From an uncultured Oscillospiraceae bacterium (GTDB lineage Bacteria; Bacillota; Clostridia; Oscillospirales; Acutalibacteraceae): a stretch of 64,000 bases of DNA. The notes beneath the pieces were generated by a model. That model was not told the origin of the DNA and made no database searches. It saw only the letters and a program-made list of their open reading frames with translations. Location of the stretch: positions 1-64,000 of the forward strand of contig UQLQ01000005.1 in assembly GCA_900541905.1 (NCBI GenBank), given 5' to 3'. A program made the translations under genes and the position numbers. Shown here piece after piece: positions 43,272-51,295 of the stretch. How positions within the stretch are numbered: the first letter of the stretch is position 1; each line of letters opens with the position of its first letter.

Positions 43272-44036
43272 GCGAAGACAGGGTTTTATTATTTAAAGAC
43301 CAGATACTATGACCCGATTACCTGCCGATTTATTAATGCAGATAGTTATCTTCAAACAGCACAAGGTTTTTACGACAAAAATGTATTTGCCTATTGTGAG
43401 AATGACCCTGTAAACAGAGTTGATACAGAAGGCGATTTTTGGATTTTTGGTATTATTGGAGCGGCAGTTGGAGCGGTTGTTGGAGCAGTCTCAAAAGTCG
43501 TAGCGAATGTTTGCACTGGAAATCATTGGTTAGAAGGTGTAGCAGGTGCGGCGGTAGGAGGCGCGGTATCAGGAGCGATTGTCGCAACAACAGGTAATAC
43601 GGCTTTGGGAAGTTATGCGGGCACGGCAGCAGGTTCAGCTACAGAAGAGATTATTTCGTATACACGGGGAGAGAAGGAACTCAATTGGGATAATGTAAAG
43701 CAATCTGCTGTTACTGTTGCAAAAGATACCGCAATAGACGGAACAATTGGTATTGTGACTGACAGAGCAATTCCGAAATTGAAGACCCTGCCAGAACCAA
43801 AAACAACAAAAGAATTCATTAAAAATACAGTTTATGATTCCCCGAGAGAATTTTATGTAAATACCAGTACCAACGTAGTAACGAATGGAATAAAAAATAT
43901 ATCAGGGGGAAATAAGAATTCTTCCTCTGGTAATGTTGGAGCAGGTGCAGTAGCAGGTCTTCAACTTGGTGGGTTTAAACCTCCTTTGATTCCTATTTTT
44001 AAACCGCAATTAGGGTTATGGTATTTTAGAAGTTGA
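43272..44036 (+). pseudogene. Orphan RHS core fragment with a second toxin tip
   Basis: The frame opens right after a stop at 43269-43271 with no start or ribosome binding site. The first codons give GFYYLKTRYYDPITCRFIN, nearly base-for-base the same as 41984-42045 in the main gene, then a different continuation: VFAYCENDPVNRVDTEGD, a glycine/alanine-rich hydrophobic stretch (IIGAAVGAVVGAVSKVVAN, GAAVGGAVSGAIVATTG) and a tail ending KPQLGLWYFRS. This is an orphan tip (rhs-CT). A TTG at 43605 would give a 143-residue ORF but is probably not a real start. No catalytic motif is evident; the tip may be shortened. Confidence 0.8.
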
Positions 44037-44080
44037 CTGTTTATTTATAGCCTAAAGTTTTGGATTGGAGATATAGAACA

Positions 44081-44761
44081 ATGAAAATAACCGGCAAAGT
44101 CTTGGCAATATTTTTTACTATTTTGGCTGTAATATGTGTAATATGTGGTATAGTTTTTTTATTTATTAATGAAATGTATTATATGGCAATATGGTGGTAT
44201 GGTGTATTAGGATTTGCTTGTTTAATATTAGGTGGTGTTTTGTTAGTTGCGGCACTATATTTTGTAGCATGTTCTGGTGGGACAATGGAGTGGATAGGAA
44301 AAACTGTAAGGGCAGAACTTCCACCGAAAATAGTGTTGCCAACAGACACTTTAAAAATAATGTGTCCGTTTGAATGTACATGTGAAAAACATCATGGCAA
44401 AAAACATGTAGGAATAGACATTGCTCCACAGACGCCAGACATAGAAGGTGACCCGATTTATGCAGTTACAAAAGGCAAAATATATGTGGATAGAGAAAAT
44501 GGGGTAGCAAGATTAGAGTGTGAAATGTTTCGTATTAACTATCGCTGTTTAAAAACGATTACAGTAGAGAACGGGGCAAAAGTGAAAGCAGGAGACATGA
44601 TAGGAACAATGGGAGGAAAAGGAACAGAAGAAGGGGTACATTTACATATAGAATTTTGGAATATAAGATATTCTTTTTTTGCAGACCCATTAATATACTT
44701 TAATCCAAAACAATATTTTGATACGGGAAAAGAAAAAGATAATAATAACGAAGAGCAATAA
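44081..44761 (+). CDS. Membrane-anchored M23/LytM-like peptidase-domain protein
   Basis: A 226-residue protein. Two N-terminal transmembrane helices (about 5-28 and 37-62) are followed by a LytM-type domain: KKHVGIDIA supplies the His and Asp zinc ligands (HxxxD) and GVHLHIEFW the HxH pair. GDMIGTMGGKGTEEGVHLH is the usual beta-hairpin before it. The active-site set thus looks complete. Start ATG 44081 follows GGAGATAT; an in-frame start at 44060 has no site. It sits between the orphan tip and the second immunity gene. It could be cargo of the toxin locus, an immunity-type membrane protein or an unrelated hydrolase. Confidence 0.78.
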   Translation: MKITGKVLAIFFTILAVICVICGIVFLFINEMYYMAIWWYGVLGFACLILGGVLLVAALYFVACSGGTMEWIGKTVRAELPPKIVLPTDTLKIMCPFECTCEKHHGKKHVGIDIAPQTPDIEGDPIYAVTKGKIYVDRENGVARLECEMFRINYRCLKTITVENGAKVKAGDMIGTMGGKGTEEGVHLHIEFWNIRYSFFADPLIYFNPKQYFDTGKEKDNNNEEQ

Positions 44762-44762
44762 A

Positions 44763-44799
44763 GAAAAGGGTATGCTTAATATTAAGCATACCCTTTTCT
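44763..44799. terminator. Terminator after the M23-like gene
   Basis: A perfect 18-bp palindrome GAAAAGGGTATGCTTAAT/ATTAAGCATACCCTTTTC. Confidence 0.85.
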
Positions 44800-44888
44800 A
44801 TGTAAAAATAAATTACGAAACATGGACAAAAAGAAACAGAGTAATTATACTGGTGGCAGGTTTTATTGAAAAACTGCTGGATTTATGT

Positions 44889-45357
44889 ATTTTTAGTTAG
44901 GAGAAGAAAATGAAAATAACAGTAGAAAATAAAGAAATTATTAATTCAAGAGAAATCAGTACACATGATGGGGAGATGGGACCGATTACTTATAACTATG
45001 AAGATAAAAGTTGCATTTTTGAGGTGTTGAATCCAGGTTGGGATATTCGTCAAACATTTCATGTAAAAGGAATTTTGTATATGGAAATGCAATGCTGTGA
45101 ATTTTGGGGACCTAGCCCACACATCAGTTCATGGTACTGCCATGAGCCAGAAAAAAGAACAGAAGAATTATTTCGCAGAAAAGTTACAGAATATAATAAT
45201 TATTATTCATTGTTAGATATTAAAAAAGGAAAATATTTTGAACATGTATTTGAATTTATATCGGGCAATGAAATTCATTTTATATGTGAAGAAGTAGAGT
45301 TTCATGAATACCCATATTATAAAGATGAAGAAGATTAAATAAAAAGAAAAGCCTTGC
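44889..45357 (+). repeat. Duplicated immunity-gene segment, copy 2
   Basis: Mirrors 42687-43147, including ATTTTTAGTTAGGAG, the remains of a toxin-gene 3' end, although no intact toxin precedes it here. The terminator of copy 1 is degraded in copy 2 to an unpaired AAAAGCCTTG. Confidence 0.8.
44910..45338 (+). CDS. Putative immunity protein, copy 2
   Basis: A 142-residue paralog of the 42707-43129 product. The block GPITYNYEDKSCIFEV and the last 12 residues are identical, while the middle differs (CCEFWGPSPHISSWYCHE). It keeps the same TAGGAGAAG ribosome binding site. No toxin ORF lies directly before it, so it may protect against the orphan tip, a lost toxin, or toxins of neighbouring strains. 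Confidence 0.72.
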   Translation: MKITVENKEIINSREISTHDGEMGPITYNYEDKSCIFEVLNPGWDIRQTFHVKGILYMEMQCCEFWGPSPHISSWYCHEPEKRTEELFRRKVTEYNNYYSLLDIKKGKYFEHVFEFISGNEIHFICEEVEFHEYPYYKDEED

Positions 45358-45551
45358 ATAACTAAAATAATCTCAAGGATTATAATATATTGAATATATC
45401 AATATACGGTAATTTTGTGGATATAATCACATATATTTTGTGGTAGTCAACGTAACTTGTCAATAAAATTTCTTTTTGAACATACAAAATCATAAAATTT
45501 GTAAATATTTTGCGAAATTTTAACACAACATCTTTTTTGAATTATAAGTTG

Positions 45552-45560
45552 TGGTATACT
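45552..45560 (+). promoter_or_regulatory. Extended -10 promoter of the glycosyltransferase gene
   Basis: TGG-TATACT at 45552-45560, about 45 bp before the start; no good -35, as is common with extended -10 promoters. The rest of 45358-45551 is A/T-rich with no gene that I can support. Confidence 0.4.
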
Positions 45561-45604
45561 TTAATAAAGAGTATGAATTGTAATGTGATAAGTGAGGAAT
45601 CAAA

Positions 45605-46573
45605 ATGCACGAACCGGAGCTTTCTGTAATAATTCCTGTGATGAACATTGAAAATAGAATTTGCGATGTACTTAATACATTAAAAGAGGACACGAAAGAT
45701 ATTTCAGTGGAATTTTTAATTATTGACAGAGGCTCGAAAGACAAAACAATGCAAATGGCGTTGCGCTTTTTACGGCAGAATCAATTAAATGGTTATGTTA
45801 TGCAGGAAAGCGGGGGAAATGTTAGCCAAGCATTAAATGCAGGTATCCAATATGCCAATGGAACATACATTACTTTTGTCTTTCCTCAGCGTATTTACCA
45901 GTCGTATTTGGAAGAATTTCTAAAAAAGGCAAAGGAAACAAATGCAGAGTTTTTGTTTGGATGCAAACGCCAGGAACAATTAAAGTTTGCAGATTTGCGC
46001 AGTACCAGTTCGGTTATTAAGCAATTGACAGGTGTCGATTATATAAAATGTATGATTACCCATAGTATTATCCCTGATGCCGGTGCAGTCGTGGTATCCA
46101 ATCGGTTTTTGCAAAATCATAAAATTTGGTTTAACGAAAACAGTACATACCGTTATGGTGAAGATTTTGTGTACAAATGTTTCCTTGCAGCCAATCATTT
46201 GGCACAAGTAGCTGTTGTTATGCAGGTGGATGATGAAAAATCTGTTTTACAGAATCAGAACCATACATCTCAGGATATTTTTGCACCTTTTGAAGAAGTG
46301 GAATGTTTATTACGCACACTTGTATTTTTACAAAGACAATATAGCCATCATGAGAAAATGATAAAATTATTTATGCAGCAAAAAATTCCGGAAACAATTA
46401 TGCAAATCATAGATGGACTGTTAAAGCAAAAGGTGAAACCTCGTGCTATACGTTCTTATATGCATAAAAAAGGATATGACCGTTTGCTTATCATAGGACC
46501 GTATACACCGCATACCTTAAAGGCAAAAATTACAACTTGGCGCTATTTTCCTAAATTTTACCGTTTTGTGTGA
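45605..46573 (+). CDS. Family 2 glycosyltransferase-like protein
   Basis: A 322-residue GT-A fold protein. LSVIIPVMNIENRICDVLNT is the GT2 N-terminal strand-loop, and FLIIDRGSKDKT holds the nucleotide-sugar-binding aspartate. The usual DxD motif is not clear: the corresponding strand reads TFVFPQRIY, so the metal site may be altered. The C-terminal part (about 200-322) is helical and basic. GTGAGGAA precedes the ATG. It stands alone with its own promoter and terminator. Acceptor and sugar are unknown. Confidence 0.82.
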   Translation: MHEPELSVIIPVMNIENRICDVLNTLKEDTKDISVEFLIIDRGSKDKTMQMALRFLRQNQLNGYVMQESGGNVSQALNAGIQYANGTYITFVFPQRIYQSYLEEFLKKAKETNAEFLFGCKRQEQLKFADLRSTSSVIKQLTGVDYIKCMITHSIIPDAGAVVVSNRFLQNHKIWFNENSTYRYGEDFVYKCFLAANHLAQVAVVMQVDDEKSVLQNQNHTSQDIFAPFEEVECLLRTLVFLQRQYSHHEKMIKLFMQQKIPETIMQIIDGLLKQKVKPRAIRSYMHKKGYDRLLIIGPYTPHTLKAKITTWRYFPKFYRFV

Positions 46574-46583
46574 TAAGTGTTGT

Positions 46584-46611
46584 AAAAACAGGCGTCTGAC
46601 CGCCTGTTTTT
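46584..46611 (+). terminator. Terminator of the glycosyltransferase gene
   Basis: AAAAACAGGCG/CGCCTGTTTTT hairpin with a 6-nt loop. Confidence 0.9.
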
Positions 46612-46646
46612 GTTTTATTTTTCAATGATTGGATTTATAAAATATC

Positions 46647-46675
46647 TTGAAGAAAAACGCTAGATCTGGTATTAT
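46647..46675 (+). promoter_or_regulatory. Promoter of the miaB-ymcA-mutSL region
   Basis: TTGAAG (46647-46652), 17-bp spacer ending TGG, TATTAT (46670-46675), 36 bp before the start. Confidence 0.55.
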
Positions 46676-46711
46676 TATAAGATAAATATCACGATATGGG
46701 GGTGTATATGT

Positions 46712-48142
46712 TTGGTTTTGCAGGAGCAGAACAATAATGGGATTTTTTTACAAGACAGAGCGCATTGCATGAATGCAGTTGCGCAAATTATGGAAATGCG
46801 TGCCACAGGCGCTGTACCGCTTGCGTATGTACAAACATACGGATGCCAGCAAAATGTGGCAGACGGTGAAAAAATCAAAGGTCAATTGGCAGAAATGGGA
46901 TTTGCTTTTACAGAAAACCCGGATGAAGCTGACTTTATTTTATATAATACATGTGCCGTTCGTGAAAATGCTGAATCCAAAGTATTTGGTAAAATTGGTG
47001 AATTAAAACATAAGAAGAAAAGAAAGCCTTCTTTGGTTACAGCCTTATGCGGCTGTATGGCAGAACAAGACCATGTGGTAGAGCGTATTAAAAAAAGCTA
47101 TCCGTATTTGGATCTTGTGTTTGGCACTCACGTCATTCATTACTTGCCGCAGCTATTATATGCACTTTTGACCAACGGAAAACGAATCTTTGAAAATGGA
47201 CACGAAAATGAAGACAAACAAATCGTAGAAGGATTGCCGGTAGAGCGTGACAGCACACAAGTGGGTGCTTGGCTTACGATTATGTATGGCTGTAATAACT
47301 TCTGTACCTACTGTATTGTTCCATATGTTCGCGGCCGAGAACGCAGCCGTGAACCGCAGGCAATTGAGCAGGAATTCCGTCAATTGGTGCAGGCAGGGTA
47401 TAAAGAAATTATGCTGCTTGGACAAAATGTAAATTCTTATGGTAAGACGTTAGAAAATCCGATTACCTTTTCTGAATTATTGCGTAGACTTGACCGCATT
47501 GAAGGAGATTACCGTATACGGTTTATGAGTCCGCACCCAAAAGATGCAACTCCTGAACTGTTTGAAACTATGGCAAACAGTAAGCATATTGCACATAGTC
47601 TGCATCTTCCTTTGCAGGCGGGAAATAACAGAGTACTTAAAGCCATGAACCGCAACTATACCAGAGAGCAATTTTTGGAATTGGTGGAACAAGCACGTGC
47701 TGCTATGCCGGATATTACTTTTACAACTGATTTGATTGTAGGATTTCCGGGTGAAACATACGAAGAATTTTTAGATACCGTGGATATGCTGGAAAAGGTA
47801 AAGTTCAATTCTTTATATACTTTTATTTATTCACCTCGTGTCGGAACCAGAGCCGCCTCTATGCCGGATGAAATCTCTGCTGAGGAGAAATCGCGTTGGT
47901 TTCAGGAACTTTGGAAAAAGCAAGAAGAAGTTGTTGCCAAAACCAGCCCTGCCATGATTGGCACAACTCAGAGAGTGCTGGTACAAGGCTATAACGAAAA
48001 ACAAACCATGCTTTGGGGTAAAACAGAAGGAAATATGAACTGTGAATTTGAAGGTGACGACAGTTTGATAGGAACTTTTGTTGATGTAAAAATAACAGAG
48101 TCACCAAATTTTGTGCTAAAAGGCACACTGATAACAGAATAA
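46712..48142 (+). CDS. miaB: tRNA-2-methylthio-N6-dimethylallyladenosine synthase MiaB
   Basis: A 476-residue radical SAM methylthiotransferase acting after MiaA on i6A37 of tRNA. UPF0004 domain with YGCQQNVADGEKIKG, NTCAVRENAE and CGCMAEQ (three cluster cysteines); radical SAM motif CNNFCTYCIVPYVRGRERSR; C-terminal TRAM domain. TTG 46712 follows GGGGGTG with 8-nt spacing; an ATG at 46708 is in another frame with only 8 codons. The order miaB-ymcA-mutS-mutL-miaA matches Bacillus. MiaA, which makes its substrate, is encoded 5 genes on. Confidence 0.96.
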   Translation: MVLQEQNNNGIFLQDRAHCMNAVAQIMEMRATGAVPLAYVQTYGCQQNVADGEKIKGQLAEMGFAFTENPDEADFILYNTCAVRENAESKVFGKIGELKHKKKRKPSLVTALCGCMAEQDHVVERIKKSYPYLDLVFGTHVIHYLPQLLYALLTNGKRIFENGHENEDKQIVEGLPVERDSTQVGAWLTIMYGCNNFCTYCIVPYVRGRERSREPQAIEQEFRQLVQAGYKEIMLLGQNVNSYGKTLENPITFSELLRRLDRIEGDYRIRFMSPHPKDATPELFETMANSKHIAHSLHLPLQAGNNRVLKAMNRNYTREQFLELVEQARAAMPDITFTTDLIVGFPGETYEEFLDTVDMLEKVKFNSLYTFIYSPRVGTRAASMPDEISAEEKSRWFQELWKKQEEVVAKTSPAMIGTTQRVLVQGYNEKQTMLWGKTEGNMNCEFEGDDSLIGTFVDVKITESPNFVLKGTLITE

Positions 48143-48172
48143 TCATAATTAACAATATTGGAGGATTTTAAA

Positions 48173-48580
48173 ATGGATGTTATTGAACTGGCAAGAGAAT
48201 TAGGAAAAGCAATTCAACAGGATGAACGTTTTTTGGCAATGCAAATTGCACGTCAAAACAGTGACAATGATGATGAACTGCAACAATTGATTGGTGAATT
48301 TAATTTAAAAAGAATGGCAATCAATAACGAAGCTGCCAAAGATGACAGAGACGAAGCAAAATTACAGCAATTAAACAGCGAACTGCGTGAAGCCTATGCA
48401 AAAGTGATGCAAAATAAAAATATGAATGCTTATAATGAAGCAAAAGAGCTTATGGACAATATGCTAAAACGTATTAACGCAATCATCAGTATTTCTGCAG
48501 AAGGCGGAGACCCTGAAATTGCAGACTTAACAGAAGATACCTGCGGAGGTTCTTGCTCCAGTTGTGCAGGCTGTCACTAA
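48173..48580 (+). CDS. ymcA: YlbF/YmcA family regulator with a cysteine-rich tail
   Basis: A 135-residue helical protein of the Com_YlbF family. In B. subtilis YmcA, YlbF and YaaT form the Y-complex that steers RNase Y and carries 4Fe-4S clusters. The C-terminal tail CGGSCSSCAGCH has four cysteines in 12 residues, a plausible cluster site. ATG 48173 follows GGAGG; an in-frame ATG at 48158 overlaps that site. Neighbours miaB and mutS match the B. subtilis ymcA location. YmcA versus YlbF identity rests on synteny. Confidence 0.85.
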   Translation: MDVIELARELGKAIQQDERFLAMQIARQNSDNDDELQQLIGEFNLKRMAINNEAAKDDRDEAKLQQLNSELREAYAKVMQNKNMNAYNEAKELMDNMLKRINAIISISAEGGDPEIADLTEDTCGGSCSSCAGCH

Positions 48581-48622
48581 TGATATATATCGCATTCTAT
48601 AAGAAAAAGATGAGGTAGAAAA

Positions 48623-51256
48623 ATGGCTGATTTATCACCTATGATGAAGCAATATTTTCAAATAAAAGAGCAGAATCCCGACACCCTGTTGTTTTTTCGC
48701 TTGGGTGATTTCTATGAGCTGTTTTTTGACGACGCAAAATTGGTGTCGGCAGAACTGGAACTTACCCTAACCGGCCGTGATTGCGGACAAGCAGAGCGTG
48801 CGCCCATGTGTGGCGTTCCGTATCACAGTGCGGAATCTTATATTGCAAGGCTTGTTGCAAAAGGCTATAAAGTTGCAATTTGCGAACAGTTGGAGACACC
48901 GGCGCAAGCCAAAGGGCTGGTAAAACGCGATATTGTACGTGTGATTACTCCGGGTACTGTTATGGAAAGCAGTATGCTGGATGAAGCAAAAAATAACTTT
49001 ATCTGCACGGTTTGTGTCGAAAAAAATGAAGCGGGGATTTGCTTTGCAGATATTTCCACAGGCGAACTGCATGCGACAACCTTAAAAGGAAATTCTTTGG
49101 CTGACTTGGAGCTGCAACTAAAAAATGAGTTGATGCGTTTTTCTCCAAGGGAGATTTTAATTAATTCACAGACCTTGGAACTGAAAAATCTTCCCAAATT
49201 TTTAAGAGAAAAGCTTTCCACATTACTGGAATGTTTGGAAGACAGCAAATTTACTTATGATACATGTGAGGCTGCTGTACGACAGCAGTTCAATGGAGAT
49301 ACAACACAAGCGCTGCATGTAGATGATAAACCTTTGGTCATAAAATGTATTGGCGCTTTGCTGGATTATTTAAAGCGCACCCAGCGTAACGGCATGGAAC
49401 GAATGAACCGCATTATGTTATACACCAATGCGCAGTATATGCATTTGGACATGAACGCAAGACGCAATTTGGAATTGACAGAAACCATGCGTAACAAGGA
49501 GAAGAGAGGTTCTTTGCTTTGGGTTTTGGATAAAACCAAAACGCCTATGGGGAAACGTTTAATACGTACATGGCTGGAACGTCCTCTTGTCAATCCGGTT
49601 CAAATTAAAAAACGTCAATTTGCAGTGGATGAACTGATGAGAAATGTTCCTTTAAGCGACGGTATTACAGAACAGCTTTCCGGTATTCATGATTTGGAAC
49701 GTTTGATGACTCGCATTGTGTATGGTTCTGCAAATGGTCGTGAACTGCGCAGTCTGCTAGCTGCCATTGAGCGTTTACCTGCATTGCAGCATTTGCTGGA
49801 AGGGGTACACTGCGATTTACTTCAAGACATTGAACAGCAAATTGATTTGCTTGAAGATGTAGCCAAGCTTATTTTTTCTGCTATTGTGGAAGATCCGCCG
49901 TTTTCCATTCGCGAAGGCGGTATCATCAAGCAGGGATACCATGCCGAGTTGGATCAGTTGAAAAGCGACATGACCAACGGAAAAGAACTGATTGCACAAA
50001 TTGAAGCAAAAGAAAAAGAACGCACTCATATACCAAAATTAAAGATAGGCTACAATCGCGTATTTGGTTATTATATTGAAATTTCCAACTCTTATAAATC
50101 CCAAGCGCCGGCTGAATATATCCGTAAGCAGACATTAAGCAACTGCGAGCGTTATATTACACAGGAATTGAAAGATTTGGAAGCTCGAATTTTGGGTGCT
50201 CATGATAAATCCATTCAACTGGAAAGTGTGTTGTTTGAAGAAGTTCGTAAACAAGTGGCGGACCAATTGGTTCGTGTACAAAGTACCGCAAGTGCATTGG
50301 CACAATTGGATGTACTGAACTCTTTTGCACGTATTTCCCGTCAGCAAAATTATGTTTGTCCCGAAGTGAATTTGGGAGGAAAGATTGTACTGAAAGAGAG
50401 TCGTCATCCTGTTGTTGAAGTGTTATTGGACGGCGCTCCGTTTGTTCCCAATGATGTATTGTTAGATAAAAATGAAAACAGAGTTGCGATTATTACAGGG
50501 CCGAATATGGCAGGTAAATCTACGTATATGCGTCAAACTGCATTGATTGTACTAATGGCGCAAATTGGTTGTTTTGTACCGGCAGCATCGGCGGAAATCG
50601 GCGTTGTGGACAGTATTTTTACCCGTGTGGGCGCATCTGACGATTTGGCTTCCGGACAGTCTACCTTTATGGTAGAAATGTCTGAGGTAGCTGATATTTT
50701 AAAACATGCAACAGACCAAAGTTTATTGATTTTAGATGAAATCGGAAGAGGAACTTCCACATTTGACGGCATGAGTATTGCTCGTGCTGTGTTGGAATAT
50801 GTAGCTGATACCAAAACATTGGGAGCAAAAGCGTTGTTTGCTACTCACTATCATGAATTAACAGCTTTGGAAGATTGTATGGACAGTGTAAAAAACTACA
50901 ATATTGCGGTTAAGAAAAACGGTGATGATATTACATTTCTGCGAAGAATTATTCGCGGTGGTGCAGATGACAGTTTTGGTATTGAAGTAGCCAAATTGGC
51001 AGGTGTGCCAAATCAAATTGTCACCAGAGCAAAAGAGATTCTAAAAGAGTTGGAAAGTATGCCTCAGGCTGAAGTAACTGCAAAATCTGTAAAAAAAGCC
51101 AAAACAGTGCAGGAAGAAGCTCAAATTTCCTTTACACCTGCCGCCAAACACGCAGTGCTTGAAAAATTGGAACAAATTGATGTGAATACTCTTACGCCGA
51201 TTGAATGTATGCAGACTTTGTTTGAACTGAGTCAATTGGCAAAACAGAATACATAA
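48623..51256 (+). CDS. mutS: DNA mismatch repair ATPase MutS
   Basis: An 877-residue mismatch sensor. The N-terminal mismatch-binding domain has the Phe-x-Glu motif in RLGDFYELFFDDA. Connector, lever and clamp domains follow. The ATPase domain has Walker A GPNMAGKST (about 627-635), the loop DDLASGQSTFMVEM, Walker B LLILDEIGRGTSTFDG and ATHYHELT. A short C-terminal tail may carry the beta-clamp motif. Followed 39 bp later by mutL. Confidence 0.97.
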   Translation: MADLSPMMKQYFQIKEQNPDTLLFFRLGDFYELFFDDAKLVSAELELTLTGRDCGQAERAPMCGVPYHSAESYIARLVAKGYKVAICEQLETPAQAKGLVKRDIVRVITPGTVMESSMLDEAKNNFICTVCVEKNEAGICFADISTGELHATTLKGNSLADLELQLKNELMRFSPREILINSQTLELKNLPKFLREKLSTLLECLEDSKFTYDTCEAAVRQQFNGDTTQALHVDDKPLVIKCIGALLDYLKRTQRNGMERMNRIMLYTNAQYMHLDMNARRNLELTETMRNKEKRGSLLWVLDKTKTPMGKRLIRTWLERPLVNPVQIKKRQFAVDELMRNVPLSDGITEQLSGIHDLERLMTRIVYGSANGRELRSLLAAIERLPALQHLLEGVHCDLLQDIEQQIDLLEDVAKLIFSAIVEDPPFSIREGGIIKQGYHAELDQLKSDMTNGKELIAQIEAKEKERTHIPKLKIGYNRVFGYYIEISNSYKSQAPAEYIRKQTLSNCERYITQELKDLEARILGAHDKSIQLESVLFEEVRKQVADQLVRVQSTASALAQLDVLNSFARISRQQNYVCPEVNLGGKIVLKESRHPVVEVLLDGAPFVPNDVLLDKNENRVAIITGPNMAGKSTYMRQTALIVLMAQIGCFVPAASAEIGVVDSIFTRVGASDDLASGQSTFMVEMSEVADILKHATDQSLLILDEIGRGTSTFDGMSIARAVLEYVADTKTLGAKALFATHYHELTALEDCMDSVKNYNIAVKKNGDDITFLRRIIRGGADDSFGIEVAKLAGVPNQIVTRAKEILKELESMPQAEVTAKSVKKAKTVQEEAQISFTPAAKHAVLEKLEQIDVNTLTPIECMQTLFELSQLAKQNT

Positions 51257-51295
51257 TAAAAAGTTTGAACCATAGCAAAGAAAGCGAGGTGCTTT

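Noticed and set aside
43605..44036. Independent 143-residue CDS starting at TTG 43605
   Set aside because: The same frame is open from 43272 with RHS core homology, and TTG 43605 has no ribosome binding site; it is the inner part of the orphan tip.
44718..44900. 60-codon ORF between the M23-like gene and immunity copy 2
   Set aside because: It runs through a perfect terminator palindrome and has no ribosome binding site; only its last codons (IFS-stop) are of interest as a toxin-end remnant.
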